Assembly: GCF_000003815.2 (NCBI RefSeq)
Contig: NC_049991.1
Coordinates: 17,976,647-18,040,646 of the forward strand
Origin: Branchiostoma floridae
Lineage: Eukaryota; Chordata; Leptocardii; Amphioxiformes; Branchiostomatidae
Direction of reading: 5' to 3'
Length of the DNA: 64,000 bases
Shown here: piece by piece, positions 56,382 to 64,000 of the stretch
How positions within the stretch are numbered: the first letter of the stretch is position 1
Layout: each line of letters opens with the position of its first letter
Position numbers and translations under genes: made by a program
Notes under the pieces: model-generated
Databases searched by the model: none
What the model saw: the letters and a program-made list of their open reading frames with translations, nothing else
Told to the model about the DNA's origin: nothing

Positions 56382-57570
56382 TGTAACTGGTTGGTTGGTT
56401 CACACACACTGCAGACAAAGTAATGGTCAGACGTGCACAGCAACTCCACAGCCTAGTGCAAAGCAAGACGGTTAGCCGAGGGGCCGGCACAACACAACAT
56501 GCACAGCTACGTACGGGAGTAGCAACTGCACAAGAAATATATATACGGGGAGGAAATATCTAGTGGGGGAAATAACGTCAAAAGTTATTTTCAACGGTTA
56601 TCTTGAATAAACCTAGGCGTGTGCCCAAACCACCAGACGACCGCAGAAGTATTCCTTATAAGGCATGTGGTGCAAAAACAAGCCTGAAGACACCCCCATA
56701 CATAACTTCACCCTGACTCTTGTGTGTTGCTTGTAAGTGGAATGTTCCATTATATCAAGGGGGAGGAGCAGTAGCATAAGATTTTAATACTGTTACAATA
56801 AGTCGCCAAGAATGTACTACATGTATATTAAAACTGTCATTTTGGGAAGATTAGATTACTAGTACAATGTGAAATGCCAAAGTTTTTTGAATCTTTGTAG
56901 TGCTTGTTTAAAGAAAATATTGGTGTTTATTTTCGTCGGTGGTATTGGACACCCCTCTAGCGGAATGTATTGGGCTGCACTTGTGAACCTAGCACATTCC
57001 AGAGCGCGGTGTCGGACGTTTTCCGCTGTGTGGGTCAGAGCGTACGTCAGCGGCAACCAGAAAATATATCATGATCAACAGCGCGATGCTTAAGGGGATA
57101 GCCTTAACACCGGGTTTCTCGGTGGGCGGCATGGGTACCATCCTTTTTCTATCGGGGCTCCTTACAACCCTAGAAAATTGTTTTTAGGATAGTGAGTATA
57201 AGGAGCCCCGGTAGAATTAGGATGGTACCCAGAACTGCAACTTAAAGTAACGTTACAAAATAATGACTTTTTTGCATATGTAATCTAATTATTTCTAATT
57301 AATCCAATTAATTCCTTATTATTCCTTATTTTAGGCACCAACTGACACATAGTAAAACGAAAAGGAGAATATGTACGTACAAAATTCAAGAAAATATAAC
57401 AAGATAGCAATTTATATACACAGACACCTCCATAGTTTTTTAAGAAGATGTTGCCATAGAGCGAAACATACTTTTTAATCTTTCTGATTTTTTTTATCAA
57501 TTTAATGTTTGTACTGATGATAAGCAATTGATTTTTCCTAATCTTCAAGCAGTCAATAATTGGTACCATT
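56382..57570. other. 5' flank of the 54-kb gene and spacer
   Basis: A minus-strand TATATATAT string at 56536-56545, about 160 bp upstream of the ATG, could be a TATA box. A palindrome lies at 57133-57230. No other gene seen. Confidence 0.4.
57133..57230. repeat. Palindromic element
   Basis: Arms GGGTACCATCCT...GGGGCTCCTTA and complement around a loop of about 40 bp. Probably a small foldback MITE. Confidence 0.75.
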
Positions 57571-57761
57571 GTGTACCTAAAACAACAGCAAGAACAACAA
57601 CATATTCATCAAAATAGCATGAAACACACAGAGAAGTCTGCCGTCGAGGTTATGACAGTAACGTGGGCGCAAGATGTGGCGTGTTTGTCGTCTGCGGTTC
57701 GATCGGACGTGACGTGCGCTATGCCGTGGGAACCTTGGGAAGCGTGCCGAGGGGCAAGTAC

Positions 57762-58790
57762 GAGTCAGGGAGAAACCATTGTCAAAACACAAGTCGTTTC
57801 CTCTGATTGTTTTTGTCAGGATACGTCCCATTACGTCAGTATGAAAACATACGTCGGATAAAACGTCAGAGAATGACTAGGTTTGTGTCGTAATATAGTT
57901 CCTGTGGCTGTGAACCTTCAAGTAAAAAATGTGGCATATAATCTTTTGTTTGCAATGATAGCGGTTCTCAAGACATTTTGTGATCATAGACTACTTTCTG
58001 TTCTCGGATTTTAGGTTTCAGTTTTGTTGTTACTTATGTGTGTCTTTAGTTTGCATGTTTGTCATGATTTTCGCATTGTAACATTATGTTTTTTATCATC
58101 AATAAAAGAATGATAAAAAAACTGTGGGCCAATAGTCAGGGAGAAAACCTTTGCCAACATAAGTCATTTCCTTTGATTAAGAAGATTATCCATGTCAGGA
58201 TACATCACGTTGCGTCAGTATGAAAGCATACGTCGGATACAACGTCAACGAAGGACTAGGTTTGTGTCCTAATATAGTGCCCGTGTCTGTGAACCTTCAA
58301 GACTCAGGGACAAAACCTTTGCCAACACAAACCTTTTCCTCTGATTAAAAACAAAATGATAGCTACCTGACAAGTACCAGCCAAGGACAAACTTTTACCA
58401 ACACATGTGCAGGTCTTTTCCTCTCATTAACAAGACAATTCATGTCTAGGATACGTCATATTACGTCAGTATCAAATATTCCGTGCGTGCATACACACAA
58501 TGGATGATAGGATTTCTGTCGAATACTGTGAAAACCGCGGGAAAGGCTCAGGGACAAAACTTTAGCCAATATATATGTCTTTTTCCATTAAATGCCAAAT
58601 ATAAGTCTTTTTCCACTAATTGATCATTGCAGCGTGAATGCATTGCGCTGTACTTTACAGTTCTTGTACGTATATGTAAGCGTGCCGCAATACGTAAGTA
58701 TGAGTCGGCGAACCTGAAAGTGATAGCCGCGGGATAAGTCAGGGCCAAAACCTGTGCCAGCAGACGTATTTTCCTCTGATTAAGAAGACG
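57762..58790. repeat. Diverged tandem repeats, irregular units
   Basis: About six units, each with CAGGG(A/C)(G/C)A.AACC...TTGCCAACAC, TTTCCTCTGATTAA and, in the longer ones, GGATACGTC...ACGTCAGTATGAAA. The 96-codon frame at 57571-57861 overlaps the first unit and was not called as a gene. Confidence 0.7.
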
Positions 58791-61700
58791 ACTCTTGTCA
58801 GCACAGAGTGCGCGGTTGTTTGTGAACTTCGATATAATAGCTAGGGGCTGAAACCGAGCCGGGGAAAACTGTGCCTGATATCTGATGAGTCCAAGGACAC
58901 AAATACCGGAGTGATGACGTCAAAACGATAACATATGTTTTCCTTATTTTTTTCTTAATCTTCCGGAATTGAATTTGAACTTCAATTAATTGATAAATTT
59001 AGATGGTCAATAGATCAACACATCAATATATCAATAAGTTTATTGCAAAATCTTGGCCGAAGGCTAATTGCAAGTAATAGACGAAAAGACAAACAGACAG
59101 TGAAAGCCATATAACTACTCTAGTTTAGATGCTGAGTCATGTTTCTAAATCCTAGCTTGTCAACATAAACTTTTTTCTGAAATAGTGAAAGATCAAAGAT
59201 CGCACATTTTCTGAGATGTTCAAAGGAAAGTGGTTCTCTTTTTGTAAAAAAAAAACGTAGGATGAATAGACAAGTCATGATTACATTCTCTGGAAGATTC
59301 TGTAGCACGGAAAGCGAACATTTCAATTTCAAGAAACGTAATCTGGGTTTCTGTGAAAAATAAACACAACTTGAGAATGTCAACACGTCAGCCAACTATA
59401 GGTATGACACATTAGCGGCGGGCCAGGAAGTAGGTAGGGGTTTAAATGTGGTAAATGACGTTATCACGAAGTCTATATTGGGTTATCTTGAAATATATAT
59501 CGCTTACGTATAGAAAACAGCAAGGAATGTTTAGATGGAAAATACAGAATTTATCTACTGTCTATGAAGCAATTCTTGGACCGTCACTTGTCTATGGGCT
59601 TCAGGGAGATGTTTTATAAGAGGCACAGAAGAAGAATGGCAAAAGTATTAGCCTGGTTTTCGTGTGCCTAGTAAAGAAATACAACTCTTTGAAGTTACTT
59701 TCTTTGCTCAAGGAAATACGCTGCCTCGATCTATTTTTTGTACCCGTGACGTGAGAGGATGTGCGTCACTGTGACGTCACTTGACATCCTTCATCCACAA
59801 TGATAAGTAACTGGAGAGTCATTCCGGAACCATATCCAGTATATATGCTCCTTGGTGCACTTATTCGTCAAGACATGTTCCCATTAGGACTAACGAATAA
59901 AAGCATGGTGTCACTTGATGTCCTGTGCATCATAATATGCTTCTTTGGGTTGGTCACACGAGCGAAATACTGCTAAATGTTGGTTTGGAAATATCATATC
60001 TACAGTTCACACGTATATTATACAATAAAAATACATTCACGTCTTACATGCTCGGATAGATATTCTTCTTAATATTTTATCATCATTATTAACTTGATAT
60101 TTTATATCGATATGCGTGCAAGCAGGGTTTACGATGACTGCCGTCGAGATGTAGATCATTATATACATGAAGATTTAGCGAGCTAGACCAAAGTAGCTAA
60201 AAGTGATAGATTCAAACACTCATAGTTTAAACGATTTTGTTCCAAAACTCTTTTTACCCATCACTTCAAAATCTAATTCAGAGTAATTATTGAACGTCTC
60301 ATGGGGTATTGCAGGGCTTACACTAAGTTACAGTAACGAAAGTAATTACTAGAAATAATCCCAATGGATTATTTGACATCTTTGTCGATTTCTTTCCTTT
60401 TTTCTAACACACCTCGTGTGTACCCTGACTAAAATGGCGCTCCTAGCGGCAGGCCTTACAGTTGCCACGACCAGGGGGGAGGGGGTCATTAACCCCAGCC
60501 AGCGAGAGATTGTGCAAACACAGGCTAATCTTCTGTGTGCCTTGTCAAAAGGGTACATGAAAAGGTACAAGATGCAATGGTGAAAGCTGCAGCTGCTTGT
60601 ATGAGTATCACTACCATATCTAGGGAAATTAAAACTGACAATGTCGAATACTAATACAATAACAAACATTTATGGCTGTACAGTCCAAAATATACAACAA
60701 GGTCCTTGTATATTGTATTGTACAATTGAAGGAAAATGTAAGGACGCAAACTAGTTGTGGACCGCTATATGTATTAGCTGCAGTTCAGGCATCAAAGACA
60801 TACACTATTTTCAAAATTGCCGACAAGGTCTGATTACTACGGTTATCATAAACGTTATGAAGAAAAATCGTCCTCGTGATTATTATCATTATTTTTTCTC
60901 ATGTTCTCTTTTGTGACATGCCGCTTTGTGATCCGTTCCTCTAAACGTCACGAAGGTCGCATGTTTACAAGAAAAAGAAAAAAAAAACTTCTAATGATCT
61001 TGGCACGATGCTGCATATGTAAAACTACGTTGGTGCATGATGACCAAACTCTGATTTCGATGAGACAGAAGGAAATCATTTCTTCTTCATTAAAATGTTC
61101 CTGACCGCATTACGCTGCAAGGGCTCCGAGTATTGTACGTCAATAAGACGATCAGGTTTGGACTACTCGTGTTAGGAAGGACCCCTTGTCTTTTCGATAC
61201 GTGTCATGGCATCGACGTGTAGCTCTACTCAAACACTGGACATTGGCATATCGTCACAGTTTTCACCTGGGTGAAGTGAGGTAATCCGTGTTAAGTGCCT
61301 TTCCTACAGGACAATCTTCAAAGGGTTGAAGAATAACCTCTTCGCAAACACTCTTAGTCTTACTATTACGTGACGCAATAAAGCTGGATTTTAGGATAGT
61401 GATGTCGCTAATAATGTAACTGCAGCGGATATATACCTACATACCTGGCCATACCTACCTAGTCCCTTGACCTCCAGGTCGTTGGGGGGACACGGTAGTC
61501 ATGAAGATGAGAGTATGTAGAATGACAGGTTATTCTCTACAGGCTCTGTTCTTCTAAAACCTCTGATCTAGATTTCCCTTTTTCACGATGGTCCAAAAGG
61601 GCATGAAAAATCCCCACTTGTGGGACATGAATATTGATGATAATTAGATGCCAGTAACTGTTGTCTCCATTGGAAACTGTCTGTGATTGGTTGAAAATTT

Positions 61701-64000
61701 AAAAGGCGGGCCGTAGTAATGTTTATGTTACGATATCTCCCCTGTGTCAACGTCGCTATTCATATGCGTTACCTGCCGCTGGTTCAATTGTTATTACATT
61801 AGCACGTTTTAACAATACCAATTCGTTGCCTGACACAAAACCAACAAGATTTTCAGTATAGTTTTGTCCATCTTATGATAGAAATACCCAAAGCAAGGAG
61901 CCTTGCCCAAAGCTATTCCATCATCAAAAAAATATCAGCTCGCCGCTGGTGAAGTTAGACGATTTATGCTGTGTTTCGACGGCAAAAGATACAATATGGC
62001 GCTAGTAGTAGTAAACTATTCCGAACTGAACGTATTTGTAATATAAACAGCTTTACCAAGCCACTTTTCAGCGACAAATTATTGACAGGATACGGTTTGA
62101 AAGTTCCTTCCGATAAAATAGAACAAGATAGCGCAACAGTTGGAACGAATTAGTTGCACCGAACGCCAGTGTGCTCAAATAGAAGACACCATTTATTGAA
62201 CTGTCCATGGCCAGTCCCAGTTTGTACGTTTTTCTCTCCAATCATAGCCCAGGTTGTAGACCAACCTTAAAGTTTATTTGTAATCCTGAACTGGCATTTT
62301 AGACCTTTTCAAAATGGTGCTTTGTAAACTGTTACGAATGATAAAAGCTCCTTGGAATTACCGACGCCGTCAGTTTTTGACAACAATCATCCCGCTTGGG
62401 TAACATCATTTGTAGCAGCATGGGTGAGTTGTACATTAAAAAAACACAGGCACCATTTATTTTGAGACCAATTATCTAATCGAGTCACATATTCTTTGAA
62501 ATGTGTCCTGGTCATTTTGAAAAAAAAAAAGTCCTGCAATTAATTAACTTATGTTCTGTTTAGTTTAATGAAGAAAACAATCCGAAACCACACGCAACAT
62601 TTCCCACCACAATACAGTAGACTATCCCATTGACCTGAGATGAACCGGCGGGCGCCATGTTTGATTTCCCAAGTCACGGAAACTCGACCCAAAAACAGAA
62701 TAAAGAAGGAAAAATACACAAAACACACACAACTTAGGGGGATGAAAACTTAAGTCTGATTCACGTCAACGATGTCCAGAATATAGTTGCGTTTAATACA
62801 CAATCAAATCAAATAACGGAACGATAGTGAAAAAAACGTGGTTCGTCCAAAACTAGCTTGAAACAAGCAGCTTTGATCAAAACTCCTTGCTTGTAACTTA
62901 CAGGGCAAAATAAATAATACTGGTTTATTGCATAATACAAGTCAAGAAATGGCAGCCGCGGCTGAATTGATTCCGGACTTTACAACCATTTTAAAAGTAT
63001 AACATTTCAAGGGCACAAAAGGCCTGATACACACACCAAACTATTTCAGAGACTTTGATTTACAGTTGAAAACCCCGCTCCCAGCACAGGCACAAAGAGA
63101 TGATTTGCATGAAAGTGCCCGCGAAGACAAAGGGGCGCTAATAAGGCTCTGTCATCTATGCCAACACCGCCTCATTATAGCTTCAAAACATCTCTTTTTC
63201 GGCGTGGAAACTCTGAATAAAGTGCACATTTCATATTTTGACCGATATCTTCCGATCCTACCGGTAAAATGAAACAAAAACTACTCCACTTGAAAGAGCA
63301 AAAGCCGCCCGCCGTCTTGATTTTCGTATTTATTTTTCTATCGGTGCGTTCAGGAATTATGGGAGAAAAAAGTATCGGTAGATAGGAACATAATTTTAAA
63401 TGTATCAGACATAAAAAAACTACACAGTAGAAATTGATTTTAGAAAGTTTGAGCTTAGATAAGGGTATAAATGTTTGATTCCAACGTAAATGAGAAAAAA
63501 AAGTTGGTGGGGTTCAGAGTTCAGCGACCGAAAGTGACTTTTGCCACGTCCCGTGAAAGCCAGGATTTGAGCACTGTATTGCACTGACACTTTTTGAGTT
63601 TTACGTCGTTTCAATGCTGACATTTTCATTTTTCATGTATGTACTTTTGTTAATTTATATCATAAACTAATCGATCGTAATCTTGGGAAATACTTCTGCT
63701 GCTTTCTGTATATATGCCTTGCGGCACTTCAGATCCGCCTGTGGGTGTGGCCTATTAGCATAGCAACGAGAAGAATAGCCTAGCAACGGACCAGCGTGTT
63801 TCTGCGTCGTTTAGACAACACAATCAAATTCATAAGAATATGCTACTATTTTTTGTTTGATTAGTAATATGAGCACATTTAATATTTCTGTAATATTGTA
63901 TTACAGAAATCTTACTTCAAATTATTTGTAATCCGTTTGTTTTCAGCTTCCCAGCCTTGTTAACGGCTCTTTCCTTCAGTTCTTTTGAAAAAAAAAGAAT
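58791..64000. other. Right end; no gene supported
   Basis: AT-rich DNA with short reading frames only. A minus-strand frame at 59120-59395 next to a TTTATTGCAAAATCTTGGCC string could be an old retroelement end but shows no clear reverse-transcriptase motif. Around 60400-60560 a GC-richer patch holds no open frame of note. Nothing else seen. Confidence 0.45.

Noticed and set aside
57571-57861. 96-codon plus-strand frame as a gene
   Set aside because: Overlaps the first unit of a tandem repeat array, with no domain or splice sites; Gln-rich start comes from CAA-rich DNA.

Overview
The window looks like nuclear DNA of an invertebrate chordate, most consistent with amphioxus (Branchiostoma). The reasons are small GC-rich exons with GT-AG introns in AT-rich DNA, several families of short MITEs, a 5'-truncated LINE, and a tandem group of NXPE-family genes. 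The species is inferred, not proven.

Left part (about 2.1-27.4 kb, minus strand). This is the main discovery. Thirteen tandem paralogous exons (V1-V13) lie upstream of one short terminal coding exon at 2160-2382. Each intact V exon starts at its own ATG (usually MGKGERR...). It encodes an Arg/Gly/His-rich N-terminus, a two-helix membrane hairpin and a cytoplasmic tail rich in Pro or Gln. It runs without a stop into a splice donor, always in phase 2. The exon at 2160-2382 has a phase-2 acceptor and encodes a 73-residue Pro/Tyr-rich tail with a PPPAY motif. This is the layout of a variable-first-exon/constant-exon locus, as in UGT1 or clustered protocadherins. Nine V exons (V1-V5, V7-V10) keep the frame and the donor. 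V6 has lost its donor and has a deletion, V11 is frameshifted, and V12 and V13 share a stop just before the donor position. The most distal members are the decayed ones. A further, larger exon at 50577-51856 (V14) has the same layout and also ends in a phase-2 donor.

Middle part (about 31-50 kb, plus strand). Three complete five-exon NXPE genes (type II membrane anchor, NXPE/neurexophilin-like domain, PC-esterase-like domain with GDS) stand in tandem with identical intron phases (0,0,2,1). If V14 really splices to the constant exon, they are nested in its intron on the opposite strand. MITEs and foldback elements lie in their introns, one directly on the exon-1 donor of gene 1. The only assembly gap (100 N) lies inside a foldback in gene 3.

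Right part (about 52-64 kb). One two-exon minus-strand gene of unknown function (54344-56381) is flanked by local tandem repeats. The rest is AT-rich, repeat-bearing DNA in which no gene could be supported.
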